A stretch of DNA of 64,000 nucleotides from Planctomycetota bacterium (GCA_028281765.1 JANQJF010000097.1:1-64000), one strand, 5' to 3'. Counted from the first letter of the stretch, positions 8,523-17,850 are shown. Notes: generated by a model from the sequence alone, not told the origin. Translations and numbers: made by a program.

Positions 8523-10773
8523 TGGGAGTCACCGAGATGTTGTCGAGATACACGCGGAAGCGACTCTGCGGCGTGAAGCCGTACAGACCCGGCGAACCGT
8601 GGGTATGGGCATGCGGATGGTCCACTTCGAGCGTCCAGGCGTCGGGTTCCGTGTCGTCCCGCGGCCAGACCTTGGCGCGGATCGTCGCCGATCCGTCGTC
8701 GTTGACGTCGACGCTTGTCTTCAGGCGGTACCAGTTCTTGGCCTTCCAGCGATAGCGCACGCTCTCCTTGAAGCGCTCGACGTTCGAGCTGACCTCGAGC
8801 GCCTGGTGGTTGCCCTTGAGCACGATCAGGTAGCGCTGGTGCAACACGCCGCCGGACGACTTGATCCGCCGGTTCCCGTCGGTGCGGATGTCGACCTGCA
8901 TCGTGTAGTCCGACATCGACGGATGTCCGATCAACGACTGCGTGCGCTGAAACAACGGACGGTCGAGCGTCCTGGCCAACACCTTGCTGCCATCGAGATC
9001 GCGTACCTCCCACTTGAGGTTCGCACCGAGCCAATACGGCCGAGGTTTCGCGAAGAGAACGCCAGCCTCCTTCGGATGCGGCTTCAGCTGCGCGTCTTCG
9101 AAGTCGTCCGCGAACGGAATCCGTGGAACGACGCGAAGCCTGGCGGAACCCTCGATCTCGCCATGTGTCGCGCGCAGGTTCATCACGCCCGGCCGCTCGG
9201 GCGTGACCCCCACCGCTCCGATGCCCGAGATTCCGACCGGCATGAGAGCACCTTCCCAAGTCACGTCGCCGCCGAGGCCGACGACCTGGCCGGTCGCACC
9301 CAGGTGCAGCGCACGGTAGTTCACCGTGTCCCCGACCTGCACCACGGCATCCGCGGGCACGATCTGGAGTCGATGCGCCTTCCCGAGCGCCACCTCTCGA
9401 GGCGCCGTGCGGCCCGGTAGCGCTTGCGACTCGACGATCGGCTCCTCCGGTCCGAAGCAGTAGAGCCGCTCGGTCGTGTGCACGTAGATGCGCCCATTCG
9501 CGATGGCGGGTGCAGCGAGGCAGTTGCCTTCGAGCTGCACCTTGTGCAGCACTTTCGCGCCCTCGTCGGACGGCTCGATCACCCAGAGCGACCCATCGTT
9601 CATCGGCACGTAGAGCTTGCCATCGCCGTACGCCGGAGAAGCATGGATCTGGTCGGCGGCCAGCTTCTTGTGCCACAACCGCTCACCCGAGTCCGCGTCG
9701 ATGCAGCTCAACTCGCCGTGCGCATCCGTGAGGTAGACCCGATTGCCGACCAGGACCGGCGAACTCGTGAACGCTACGAGGTCGAGACGCCAGTTCTCGC
9801 GATCGGAACCGAGCGTCTCCTGCTTCGCGCCGTCGCCGATCCCACGGCGGATCGACACCACGCGACCGATCGTCGACGTGTCGACGTTCTCCTTGCCGTG
9901 GATCGCGATGATCGAGTCCCCGTGCAGGAGCGCACTCGAGTTGACACCGCCGATCGCCATCGGGAACTTCCAGAGTGGATCCCCGGTGCGCACATCGACG
10001 CAGACGAGGTGGCCGCCACCCAGACCCGCGTACAGTACGCGACGCCCGTCCTCGGTAGATGCGACCACGGGCATCGAGAACGAGCTGTCCTTCGGCGGTC
10101 CGCCCGGCGTCGACACCCAGACCGACTCGCCGGTCCGCTTGTCGAACGCGAAGAAGCGGTCACGCGCAGGACCCTGTGGGCCCCAACCGGACGAGATGAC
10201 GTGCACGATGGCGAGATCACCATCGACCAGAGGCGCACCGGTGCGTCCGTTGGGGAACGTCAGCCGGCCGTACTCGGACATCATCGAGTGCTCCCACACC
10301 AGATCTCCGTCGCGGGTGTAGCAGGCCAGGAGCCCGGGCGTAGAGAGCCACAGCACGTTGCCGGTGTCCGGATCGACCGTCGGCGAACCGATCGCGTAGC
10401 GCGAGTAGATGACGTCGGACAAGAAGTCCGCCGCCCGACGCTGCCAGATCAGCTCACCACTGACCTCGTCGAGGCACGAGAGCACTTCTTGGAGCTCCTT
10501 GCCGTCACCCTCGTAGCCGAGCGAGTAGACGCGGCCGTCCGCGACGACCGGCGTGCCGCGGCCGCGCATCTCGTGCCGCCACGACGGTAGCCCGGCGGTG
10601 GGATCGAGCGCGACGGGCAGCCCCTTCTCGGCAGACGTGCCGTCCTGTTGCGGGCCACGCCAGCTCAACCACCCTTTCAGCGCGGTCGCGCCTTCGGTTT
10701 CGACCTGCTCTGGCACGCTGCAGGATGGAATCGAGAACAACAGTGCGAGTGCAACGGGGAGAGCCGTTTTCAT
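8515..10773 (-). CDS. PQQ-like beta-propeller protein with C-terminal beta-sandwich
   Basis: A 752-residue exported protein. The N-terminus (KTALPVALALLFSIPSC) has a Cys at residue ~18 that could be lipidated, although IPSC is a weak lipobox. Residues ~35-450 form a PQQ-like propeller starting with LSWRGPQQDG and with repeats such as VVADGRVYSLGY and LSCLDEVSGELIWQ. Residues ~560-750 look like a concanavalin/LamG-type jelly roll (SMSDYTMQVDIRTDG, then WYRLKTSVDVNDDGSATI, ending YLDNISVTPND), a fold used for carbohydrate binding. It is the first gene of the operon reading into a second propeller, a small membrane subunit and a symporter. A -10-like TATACT lies 38 bases upstream. Confidence 0.85.
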   Translation of the reverse strand: MKTALPVALALLFSIPSCSVPEQVETEGATALKGWLSWRGPQQDGTSAEKGLPVALDPTAGLPSWRHEMRGRGTPVVADGRVYSLGYEGDGKELQEVLSCLDEVSGELIWQRRAADFLSDVIYSRYAIGSPTVDPDTGNVLWLSTPGLLACYTRDGDLVWEHSMMSEYGRLTFPNGRTGAPLVDGDLAIVHVISSGWGPQGPARDRFFAFDKRTGESVWVSTPGGPPKDSSFSMPVVASTEDGRRVLYAGLGGGHLVCVDVRTGDPLWKFPMAIGGVNSSALLHGDSIIAIHGKENVDTSTIGRVVSIRRGIGDGAKQETLGSDRENWRLDLVAFTSSPVLVGNRVYLTDAHGELSCIDADSGERLWHKKLAADQIHASPAYGDGKLYVPMNDGSLWVIEPSDEGAKVLHKVQLEGNCLAAPAIANGRIYVHTTERLYCFGPEEPIVESQALPGRTAPREVALGKAHRLQIVPADAVVQVGDTVNYRALHLGATGQVVGLGGDVTWEGALMPVGISGIGAVGVTPERPGVMNLRATHGEIEGSARLRVVPRIPFADDFEDAQLKPHPKEAGVLFAKPRPYWLGANLKWEVRDLDGSKVLARTLDRPLFQRTQSLIGHPSMSDYTMQVDIRTDGNRRIKSSGGVLHQRYLIVLKGNHQALEVSSNVERFKESVRYRWKAKNWYRLKTSVDVNDDGSATIRAKVWPRDDTEPDAWTLEVDHPHAHTHGSPGLYGFTPQSRFRVYLDNISVTPND

Positions 10774-10811
10774 GGGGATTCAGGCGGGAACCGGCGTCCG
10801 GACGGGGCGGG

Positions 10812-10817
10812 AGTATA
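10812..10817 (-). promoter_or_regulatory. -10-like TATACT upstream of the propeller/symporter operon
   Basis: TATACT matches 5 of 6 consensus bases. It lies in the 172-bp gap between this operon (start 10773) and the divergent TonB receptor gene. No convincing -35 is visible at 17-bp spacing. Confidence 0.4.
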
Positions 10818-10945
10818 GGCCCCTGCGACACGCCGTGACCAGCCAAGCGACACGATTGGCACACGTGGAGGCTTTGCCTGGCCACACGAGCCGTGGTCGG
10901 TATCGTCCGGCTCACCCCCCTCCCCTCCCGAACGGAATCGCCCCC

Positions 10946-13096
10946 GTGATCGCACCGCGCTTCGTCGCCATGTTTCTCGCCACCGCCTGCGCCGTGACCG
11001 CGCAGGAGATCCCGCAGAAGCCAGAACAGGAGCCGACGTCGAAGCCGTCGGACACGCAGAAGCCCAAGAACGCACGAGTCATCGTGACCGCGCGCAAGTG
11101 GGAGGAGCCGCTGCGAGAGCTGCCCCAGAGCGTCACGACGTTCTCGCGCTCGATGCTCGACGATGCGGGCGTCGACTCGATTCGCGACGCGTCGCTGTTC
11201 GTGCCGAACACGCTGATCACGGAGTTCACGTCACGCCGTTTGAGCTTTCCGTTCATCCGCGGCATCGGCTCCGGCCAGGGTGACCCAGCCGTGACCACGT
11301 TCGTGGACGGCGTCCCTCAGCTGACGGTGAGTAGCACGAACATCCCGCTCGCGGATGCCGAGCGAGTCGAGTTCTTACGCGGTCCGGCTGGCGCGCTCTA
11401 CGGCCGCAACACGATCGGCGGTGCAATCCACATCCTTACCGAAGAACCGAGCGACGTCGCGTCCGCGGACGCGGACATCTTGCTCGGCAACTTCCAGCGG
11501 CAGGACTACCGCGTGCGCGTCTCCGCGCCGATCAGCGAAACCGCGGGCTTCAGCGTCACCGGTCTGCACTCGCGCCGCGAGGGCTACACGGTCAACGACT
11601 TCACCGATGACGACGTCAACGACCGCTCGAGCTTCTACGGTCGCGGCCAGCTCGTCTGGCGTCCGGACGACGCGGACACGCTCAAACTCACGGTCTACGG
11701 CGAAGGCGCGAGGGACGGCGGCTTCGTGCTGTCGGAACTCAACCAGCTGCGCCAGAACCCGAACCGGATCACCCAGGACTTCCAGGGCTCGGTCGACCGC
11801 GACATCTTCTCGTCGACGCTGACGTGGGACCGTGACGGGGACGACTTCGAGTTCGACTCGATCACCTCGGTGCAGGACTGGAGCATCGACGAGACCGCGG
11901 ACTTCGACTTCAGCCAGATCGACGGCATCCGTCGCTTCACGTCCGAAGAGCAAACCTACCTCTACCAGGAATTCCGCGTCGGGTCGGCGGACGGAAACAG
12001 CATCGATCTCGGCAACGACACCGAGCTTCGGTGGCTCGCCGGCGTCTCCGGCTTCTACAGCGACTCGGAACGCTCCGCGACCAACGAGTTCCGGCCGTCC
12101 GGCGCCAACATCCTGTTCGCCGCGAACAACGTCGGTTCCGACCGCGCCGCGGGCCGGTTCGACGACTGGGCGCTGGGGCTATTCGCGCAAGCGACGTTGT
12201 CGATCGAAGAGACCTGGGACATCACCGGCGCAGTGCGCTGGGACTACGAGGAGAAGGAAGCCACGATCAACCGCACGTTCACGCCAGCGGGCTTCCCGGC
12301 GCTGACGACCGCAGCGTCGGCACAGACGGAGCGCTTCGACGAGATTCTGCCGCGCGGCAGCGTCGCCTACCACGCGAACGAAAACGTCACGACCTACGGG
12401 CTCGCCGCACGCGGTTTCAAGGCAGGCGGCTTCAACCTCACCGCGCCCGCAGGCAACGAGGCCTTCGGCACCGAGACGAGCTGGACCTACGAGCTCGGCG
12501 TCAAGACCGACTGGCAGGACGAAACGATCCGCGCCAACGCCGCGATCTTCTACATCGACTGGGAGGACATGCAGCTCAGTCAGTTCAACCAGAACACGGG
12601 CGGCTTCGTGACGAACGCCGGCGAAGCGACGAGCCAAGGGGTCGAAGTCGAGCTGCAGGCCGACCTGGTCGAGGACGTCACCGTCTTCGGCAACTTCGGC
12701 TACATGGAGACCGAGTTCGACCGGTTCACCGACCAGTTCGGACAGAACGTCAGCGGCCGCGACCTACCGTTCGCTCCCGAAACCACCTGGGGCTTCGGAG
12801 CGCAGTACTCGACCGCGATCGACGATGAGATCCGCGTCTTCGCGCGCGCCGACCACTTCCGCATCGGTGAGTTCTTCTACGACGCGGGCAACTTGGGCTC
12901 GGAGAGCTACCACCTGACCAACCTGCGCTTCGGCGTCCGCGCCGCGAACTGGAGCATCGAGGGCTGGGTGGACAACCTGCTCGACCACGAGTACGTCCCG
13001 ATCGCCTTCCAGGCGAACCCGGGCAACCCGAACCAGTTCGTCGGCGAAAGCGCCGCGCCGCGCACCTACGGCGTGATGATGAAGGTCGACTTCTAG
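10946..13096 (+). CDS. TonB-dependent outer-membrane receptor
   Basis: A 716-residue protein. The GTG start at 10946 gives a complete signal peptide (IAPRFVAMFLATACAVTAQ with an Arg in the n-region); an ATG at 10970 would truncate it. After a Pro/Lys-rich spacer, a TonB-box-like segment (RVIVTARKWEEPLRELPQ) leads into a plug domain (PF07715) with FIRGIGSGQGDPAV, ERVEFLRGPAGALYGRNT and GGAIHILTEEPS. It then passes into a long beta-barrel with alternating aromatic strands, ending YGVMMKVDF with the C-terminal Phe typical of outer-membrane barrels. Such receptors import siderophores, vitamin B12 or oligosaccharides with energy from TonB-ExbB-ExbD. None of those partner genes is nearby, and the substrate is unknown. 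It diverges from the propeller/symporter operon. Confidence 0.9.
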   Translation: MIAPRFVAMFLATACAVTAQEIPQKPEQEPTSKPSDTQKPKNARVIVTARKWEEPLRELPQSVTTFSRSMLDDAGVDSIRDASLFVPNTLITEFTSRRLSFPFIRGIGSGQGDPAVTTFVDGVPQLTVSSTNIPLADAERVEFLRGPAGALYGRNTIGGAIHILTEEPSDVASADADILLGNFQRQDYRVRVSAPISETAGFSVTGLHSRREGYTVNDFTDDDVNDRSSFYGRGQLVWRPDDADTLKLTVYGEGARDGGFVLSELNQLRQNPNRITQDFQGSVDRDIFSSTLTWDRDGDDFEFDSITSVQDWSIDETADFDFSQIDGIRRFTSEEQTYLYQEFRVGSADGNSIDLGNDTELRWLAGVSGFYSDSERSATNEFRPSGANILFAANNVGSDRAAGRFDDWALGLFAQATLSIEETWDITGAVRWDYEEKEATINRTFTPAGFPALTTAASAQTERFDEILPRGSVAYHANENVTTYGLAARGFKAGGFNLTAPAGNEAFGTETSWTYELGVKTDWQDETIRANAAIFYIDWEDMQLSQFNQNTGGFVTNAGEATSQGVEVELQADLVEDVTVFGNFGYMETEFDRFTDQFGQNVSGRDLPFAPETTWGFGAQYSTAIDDEIRVFARADHFRIGEFFYDAGNLGSESYHLTNLRFGVRAANWSIEGWVDNLLDHEYVPIAFQANPGNPNQFVGESAAPRTYGVMMKVDF

Positions 13097-13119
13097 AGCC
13101 CGATCGATGCGGGCTAGAA
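13091..13119. terminator. hairpin spanning both convergent stop codons
   Basis: TTCT/AGAA and AGCCCG/CGGGCT arms form a 10-bp stem with a 2-base bulge and a 7-base loop. The structure includes the TAG stop of the receptor gene and lies directly before the stop of the convergent gene at 13114. There is no clear U-tract, so bidirectional termination is only a suggestion. Confidence 0.35.
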
Positions 13120-13599
13120 CGAGTCGGCGAAGAGCGCGACGCCGTTCGACAGACCGACGTTGAGCGGCGCGACGTCCGGCACGCCTATCAGCGCGGCCTG
13201 GACGAAGACGCTCATGCCGATGATGCCCGGATCGTTCTCGATCACGAACGACGTCGGCGTCGTCGCGCCAGTCACGAACAGCGGTGCGGTGATCGCGGTT
13301 CCGACGTAGAGCTCACAACCCGCCATGCCGATGATCGTCAGGTCGGCTCCCGGGTTGATCTGCGTGAAGCTGTAGAGCACGGAGCCGAAGGTGACACCGG
13401 CCGGGATGTTGCCGACCTCCATCATCAGCGTCGTGCCGATGATCGGGCGCGAGCCCCCGACGTTGTTCAGGGTGATGCCGGCGCCACCGCCACTACAACC
13501 CATGCCGTAGGTCGAGAACGTGGCCTGCGCGCGGGCGCCATGCGGTGTGAGCATCGCGAGCACGAAGGCGATCAGGGAGATTCCGAGTGCGCGTTTCAT
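13114..13599 (-). CDS. small secreted TYGxGC-module protein
   Basis: A 161-residue exported protein (signal peptide ending near GARAQ, residue 25) made almost entirely of one module. TYGMGC at residues 30-35 is followed by a Gly-rich turn and VGGSRPIIG at 47-55. The sequence then continues MEVGNIP, MAGCELYVG and a final strand set with VQAALIGV and GLSNGVALF. The same landmarks occur in the same order at the C-termini of the 545/547-residue proteins at 17912 and 21526, so this is a minimal stand-alone version. The two Cys residues (in TYGMGC and AGCEL) could form a disulfide. The function is unknown; a surface or matrix protein is an inference. Confidence 0.75.
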   Translation of the reverse strand: MKRALGISLIAFVLAMLTPHGARAQATFSTYGMGCSGGGAGITLNNVGGSRPIIGTTLMMEVGNIPAGVTFGSVLYSFTQINPGADLTIIGMAGCELYVGTAITAPLFVTGATTPTSFVIENDPGIIGMSVFVQAALIGVPDVAPLNVGLSNGVALFADSF

Positions 13600-13608
13600 C
13601 CGCGGGAC

Positions 13609-13614
13609 AGTCTA
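13609..13614 (-). promoter_or_regulatory. -10-like TAGACT close to start codon
   Basis: TAGACT ends 9 bases before the ATG at 13599, which allows a leaderless or nearly leaderless transcript. Confidence 0.35.
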
Positions 13615-13666
13615 CCCGCGTCCGGAACACCGAGAACCGAAGGGCGCGCGGGAATTGGACCCGCCT

Positions 13667-15106
13667 TCAGTTCTGTCGACCGAAACAGTAGAGCCGCTTC
13701 GTCGTGCGCAGGAACAGGTGACGCCCATCGATCGCCGGCGTCGCGTAGCAGTTCTCGCCGAGGTCACTGACCGCGATCGCATCGAGACTTCCGCCTTTCG
13801 GCAGCACGGTGATCAGGCCGTGTTCACTGACGAAGTAGACCTTGTCGTCACCGGCGACCGGCGACGCGTAGTAGCTGTCGATCGCATCGCGCAATCGGCC
13901 CCGCGTGAGTCGCTTGCCGGAGTCGGGATCCAGCGTCGTCAACAGGCCTCCCTGATCGCCGAGCATGTAGAGGACGTCTCCGTAGATCAGCGGGGACGGC
14001 AGCTGCGGGACCGACCGGCGGTAGGCCCAGATCGAGTTCGACTCGGTCACATTGCCCTCGCCGCCGGCGCGGATCGCGAGCATCCCGTTCTGCGACGCGA
14101 GCGCGGCACGCAGGTAGTCCCAGTCCGACTCGTCGAGCGCGCCGTCCTTGCCGAGATCGACGAAGTCGAAGAATCCGGCCGCACGCGACTTCGGCATCTC
14201 CGGCTTGTCGACCAGACCGTCACCATCCGCGTCGTTCTCCGCGATCACCTCCGCGAACGTCGGCACCTCCACCTGGTTGCCCGGCTGATTGAGCGGAGAC
14301 GCGTAGCCGTTGATGTAGATGATCCCGTCGCGCAACACCGGCACCGACTTCATCTCGAACGCGAGTCCGTCGACCCACCAGGCGCGCGCCCCGTTCCGGA
14401 CGTCGTAGGCATCGAGCAGGAACGAGCCGGGCAGGACGAGCTGGTCCGTTCCGTCCTCGGGGCGAAAGAAAACAGGCGTGCAGTGCCCGCTGGTCGCACG
14501 AGGTCGATCCGTACGCCAGGACTGCTCTCCCGAGCCGCGATCGACCGCGACGAGATACGAGCCCTGGTTCTGGTCGCACGGCAGATAGACCCGCTCCTCG
14601 TCGAGCACCGGCGACGCGCCCATGCCGTACTCGTTCTCGAACGGACCGAGGGGCAGCTGCCACAGCTCCTCACCCGAGTGATCGTAGGCGAGCATCCCGC
14701 AGTCGGGGAAGAACACGCAGACGAAGTCCTCGTCGACTGCCGGCGTCGGGGACGCCGCGTTGTTCCGCTTGTCGATCGACGTCGTGCGGGGACGTGGCGC
14801 TTCACGCCGCCACGCGACCTCGCCCGTCTTGCGGTCGATGCAGTAGGTGCACAGCGCGCCGTCGTCGACGGCCGTGACGAACACGTGCGCAGCCGACAGG
14901 ACCGGCGACGAGTGCCCGAGAGGAAGCTCGAGCTTCCACACGACGTTCTCGTCGACTCCGAACTTCACGGGTAGGTCGACCGCACTCGTGGCGATTCCGG
15001 TGCCGTTCGGACCGCGGAAGCGCGACCAGGCGCCGTCGCGCTGAGCCGGCAGTGCAGACGCGAGCGCCAGGACGGTAGCGACCCCGATTCTCCGCGCAGC
15101 TTTCAC
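13667..15106 (-). CDS. PQQ-like beta-propeller protein with EF-hand-like insert
   Basis: A 479-residue exported protein starting at GTG 15106, which overlaps the upstream gene's stop by 4 bases (GTGA). A longer open frame continues upstream but lies antisense-like inside the neighbour in another phase, while the GTG gives a good signal peptide (KAARRIGVATVLALASALPAQ). The propeller begins with WSRFRGPNGTG and has blades such as YCIDRKTGEVAWR and LTTLDPDSGKRL. Between blades, DADGDGLVDKPEM and DLGKDGALDESDWD are two EF-hand-like calcium-binding loops. This is an unusual insertion and suggests Ca2+ stabilisation or sensing. It is co-transcribed with the propeller gene at 15103. The ligand is unknown. 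Confidence 0.82.
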   Translation of the reverse strand: MKAARRIGVATVLALASALPAQRDGAWSRFRGPNGTGIATSAVDLPVKFGVDENVVWKLELPLGHSSPVLSAAHVFVTAVDDGALCTYCIDRKTGEVAWRREAPRPRTTSIDKRNNAASPTPAVDEDFVCVFFPDCGMLAYDHSGEELWQLPLGPFENEYGMGASPVLDEERVYLPCDQNQGSYLVAVDRGSGEQSWRTDRPRATSGHCTPVFFRPEDGTDQLVLPGSFLLDAYDVRNGARAWWVDGLAFEMKSVPVLRDGIIYINGYASPLNQPGNQVEVPTFAEVIAENDADGDGLVDKPEMPKSRAAGFFDFVDLGKDGALDESDWDYLRAALASQNGMLAIRAGGEGNVTESNSIWAYRRSVPQLPSPLIYGDVLYMLGDQGGLLTTLDPDSGKRLTRGRLRDAIDSYYASPVAGDDKVYFVSEHGLITVLPKGGSLDAIAVSDLGENCYATPAIDGRHLFLRTTKRLYCFGRQN

Positions 15107-16503
15107 TTGCCGATGCAGAACAACGACGTGTTCGTGCGCACGAAGAGCGCGCCGTGCGCGGCGACGATCGAGGACCGGTTGTGGTCGTCGTCTTCGGTGC
15201 TCATCCGCACCTCGTGCAGAATCTTCCCGTCCTTCTGGTCGAGGACCGCGACCTCGCCGTTGTGGTTCATGCAGAACACTCTGCCGTCCGCGACGGTCGG
15301 CGACGCGCGCCAGAGGTAGTCCGCGAGCATGTCGGTCTTCCACACGACCTCGCCGTCCTTCGCGCGCACCTTGGACAGCGCGTTGCGCACGTCGCTGAGC
15401 ACGTAGAAGTGTCCGTCGTGATACGCCGGCGTCGGCACGTCACTGGACACGGGGTTCGGCCGGCCGCTGCTCTTCCACAGCAGCGCGTCCTCGCCGAGAT
15501 CGCCTTCGCCGCCGAGCTTGACTGCGTAGACCGGCGCGCGCTTCGGCGCGCAGACGAGCGCGACGCCGTCGCCGTGGACGACGGTCGGCACGATGCGCCA
15601 CCAGACCTGACGATGGCCTTCGTTCCATGTCCCCCACCGCCAGTGCTCCTCACCCGTCTTTGGATCGTGACCCGTGAGGACGTCGCCACCGGCGAGGAGC
15701 AGCTGCTTGCGGCCATCGCCATCCACCCAGGGGATCAGAGTCGTGTACGACTCGCGGGATTCCATCTTCGCGGGCGAAGGGCGAACGTGGCGATAGATCG
15801 TCTTGCCGCTCTTCGGGTCGATCCCGAGCAGATACGACTCGATCGGCTCGAGCTTGGACTCCTGCTCGACTTCGTCGGATGGGCCGCGACGACGTCGACC
15901 GCCGCCGCGCTTCTTCGGCTTGTGGGCCGGGATGTCGCGCTGCAGCACGGGCAGATAGATTCGTCCGTCCCAGTACGTCGGCGTCGCCGAGAACGTCCAC
16001 TGGAACGAGAAGACGCCGTAGTCCTCCTGCACGTTGCGCCGCCAGATCTCCTCGCCCTCGAGGTCGTAGGCGACGAGATCGCCGTTGCCAAAGAAGAACG
16101 CGACGAAGGACTCACCGTCCGAGATCGCCGACGGCGAGGCGTAGGTCGTCCGATTGCCGCGCGCCGTGCGCGTGCCCATGCCATCCGGGATGAAGCCGCT
16201 GCCCGCATCCTTCTGCCACGCGATCTCTCCGCTCTTCCGATCGACACACATCGCGACGAGGCGCTCGCGCTTCGAGTCGACAGACGTCAAGAAGACGCGG
16301 TCGCCGAGCACGATCGGCGTGCTCGCGCCCGGACCAGGCAGGTCGAGCTTCCAACGCACGTGCTTCTCCTGCGAGAAGTCGGTCGGCAGGCCCGTGACGG
16401 GCGAAGACCCGTCGTGGTTCGGACCGCGCCAGTTCGGCCAGTCCTGAGCGATCGAAGAAGCCGCGAGCAGCAGTGCCGCGGCGGCGATGCGGAAGTGGGT
16501 CAT
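15103..16503 (-). CDS. secreted PQQ-like beta-propeller protein
   Basis: A 466-residue exported protein with signal peptide THFRIAAAALLLAASSIAQ followed by DWPNWRGPNHDG, the usual N-terminus of planctomycete PQQ-like propellers. Blades are marked by CVDRKSGEIAWQ, DPKTGEEHWRW, DGHFYVLSD and LDQKDGKILHE. A basic loop (KPKKRGGGRRRRGPSDE, ~residues 195-212) lies between blades. It overlaps the next propeller gene by 4 bases, so the two are translated together and may act as a pair. Twenty-seven bases separate it from the halogenase-like gene upstream, and that gap holds a small hairpin. Confidence 0.85.
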   Translation of the reverse strand: MTHFRIAAAALLLAASSIAQDWPNWRGPNHDGSSPVTGLPTDFSQEKHVRWKLDLPGPGASTPIVLGDRVFLTSVDSKRERLVAMCVDRKSGEIAWQKDAGSGFIPDGMGTRTARGNRTTYASPSAISDGESFVAFFFGNGDLVAYDLEGEEIWRRNVQEDYGVFSFQWTFSATPTYWDGRIYLPVLQRDIPAHKPKKRGGGRRRRGPSDEVEQESKLEPIESYLLGIDPKSGKTIYRHVRPSPAKMESRESYTTLIPWVDGDGRKQLLLAGGDVLTGHDPKTGEEHWRWGTWNEGHRQVWWRIVPTVVHGDGVALVCAPKRAPVYAVKLGGEGDLGEDALLWKSSGRPNPVSSDVPTPAYHDGHFYVLSDVRNALSKVRAKDGEVVWKTDMLADYLWRASPTVADGRVFCMNHNGEVAVLDQKDGKILHEVRMSTEDDDHNRSSIVAAHGALFVRTNTSLFCIGK

Positions 16504-16507
16504 GCGA

Positions 16508-16524
16508 GGCTCCGTGGTGGAGCC
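16508..16524. other. small intergenic hairpin
   Basis: GGCTCC and GGAGCC arms (6 bp) with a 5-base loop lie in the 27-base gap between the halogenase-like gene and the propeller gene. This could be an attenuator or RNA-stability element, but no U-tract follows. Confidence 0.25.
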
Positions 16525-16530
16525 GTCATG

Positions 16531-17754
16531 TTACTCGCACGCCACACGGTCGTCGAAGAAGCCGCGAATGATCTCGGACACCTTGTCCGCCTCGGCCGTG
16601 CCGACGACGCCCGTCAGGAGGTCGACGAGGCCCTGGCGACAGTCCGGATCCTTGGACAGTTCTCCGAACCGGAAGTCGTCGGAGTAGAACGCGCGCACGA
16701 GGTTGAGGAACTGCTCGAAGCCGACCTGGTAGTCCGCGGAGTAGTTCGTGAGGTCCGGAACGCCGTCGCCGTGCAGACGGCACGTGACTTCCTTGGCCGC
16801 GACGTCCGCGGACACCACCGCGAGAAGCAGCCCCGTCGAGTAGACCGGATCGATGAACCCGAGCGCGTCGCCGATCAGGGCCCAGCCCTTCCCGCCGTCG
16901 ACCGTCGTCCGATACGAGTAGTCGCGCGCGACCATGACCTCGGTCGCACGCTTGGCGAACTCGAGCCGCTCACGCAGGGCCGGACAGCGATCGATCGCCG
17001 CCTCGAAGATCTCGCCGCGATCTCTCCCGAAGCGCAGGATGTCGCGCGCCGGCGTGACAAGCCCGATGCTGACAGCGTCCCGCAGCGGAATGAACCAGAA
17101 CCACGACCGCTCGTCGACGCGGTAGACGAGCGTCGAGCCGGCGTCGATGCCCTCGTCGCGCTTCACGTCGTGGTAGTGCGCGAAGATCGCGGTGTTCGAC
17201 AGCTCGTCGATGTGCTCACGACGGCCGAAGCGACGCGCGAGCGTCGCCTGCTGCCCGGACGAATCGATCACGACGCGGGCGCGCACGTCCTCTTCACTCT
17301 CGTCGATGCGACGAATCCGCACGCCCCCGATCACCCCGTCACTCTCGAGGACGTCGACGACGCTCGTGTCCATCGACACGTCGACGCCCTTCGACATCGC
17401 GTTCTCGACGAGCATCTGGTCGAACTCGCTGCGCAGGACCTGCCAGGTCTTGTGCATGCGCGGGTCCTCGACCTCTCGGAAGTAGAACGGCTTGCTCGGA
17501 GTGCCATCGGGCGCGAAGAACTGGACGCCGTGCTTCTGCGTGAAGCCACGCCGATCCATCTCCTCGAGGAGACCCAGGCGCTCGAGCGTGAGGTTGACCG
17601 CGGGGACCAGCGATTCGCCGACGTGGAACCGCGGAAACGACGCACGTTCGAACAGCGCCACCGAGTGTCCCGCCTGCGCGAGGAGCGTGGCGCACACGGA
17701 GCCAGCGGGCCCACCGCCGATGACGGCGCATTCGTAGTCGGGTTTCGGGCTCAT
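16531..17754 (-). CDS. FAD-dependent oxidoreductase, tryptophan-halogenase-like
   Basis: A 407-residue cytoplasmic flavoprotein. The FAD-binding Rossmann motif VIGGGPAGSV lies at residues 11-20. FPRFHVGESLVP follows at about 40-51. The WxWxIP motif of flavin-dependent halogenases appears as WFWFIP at 218-223, and the second FAD motif reads GWALIGDALGFIDPVYSTG near residue 295. A Lys in QKHGVQF (residue 74) stands where halogenases hold their catalytic Lys. The closest relatives are either tryptophan-type or phenolic halogenases (PF04820) or geranylgeranyl-reductase-like enzymes of the same superfamily, so true halogenation is not certain. No carrier-protein or flavin reductase gene is adjacent. 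Confidence 0.8.
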   Translation of the reverse strand: MSPKPDYECAVIGGGPAGSVCATLLAQAGHSVALFERASFPRFHVGESLVPAVNLTLERLGLLEEMDRRGFTQKHGVQFFAPDGTPSKPFYFREVEDPRMHKTWQVLRSEFDQMLVENAMSKGVDVSMDTSVVDVLESDGVIGGVRIRRIDESEEDVRARVVIDSSGQQATLARRFGRREHIDELSNTAIFAHYHDVKRDEGIDAGSTLVYRVDERSWFWFIPLRDAVSIGLVTPARDILRFGRDRGEIFEAAIDRCPALRERLEFAKRATEVMVARDYSYRTTVDGGKGWALIGDALGFIDPVYSTGLLLAVVSADVAAKEVTCRLHGDGVPDLTNYSADYQVGFEQFLNLVRAFYSDDFRFGELSKDPDCRQGLVDLLTGVVGTAEADKVSEIIRGFFDDRVACE

Positions 17755-17850
17755 CAGTGTGCGCGCATCATGGGCAACGGACCGGGGCTCGTCACCCTGG
17801 GACGAGAATCTGACACGCGCAAACGGTTAACAGCCCGGCCGTTAACGAAA

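Noticed and set aside
17826..17846. Two GTTAAC palindromes spaced by 9 bases
   Set aside because: Could be an operator, but the region lies downstream of a terminator and the arms are too short to support a claim.
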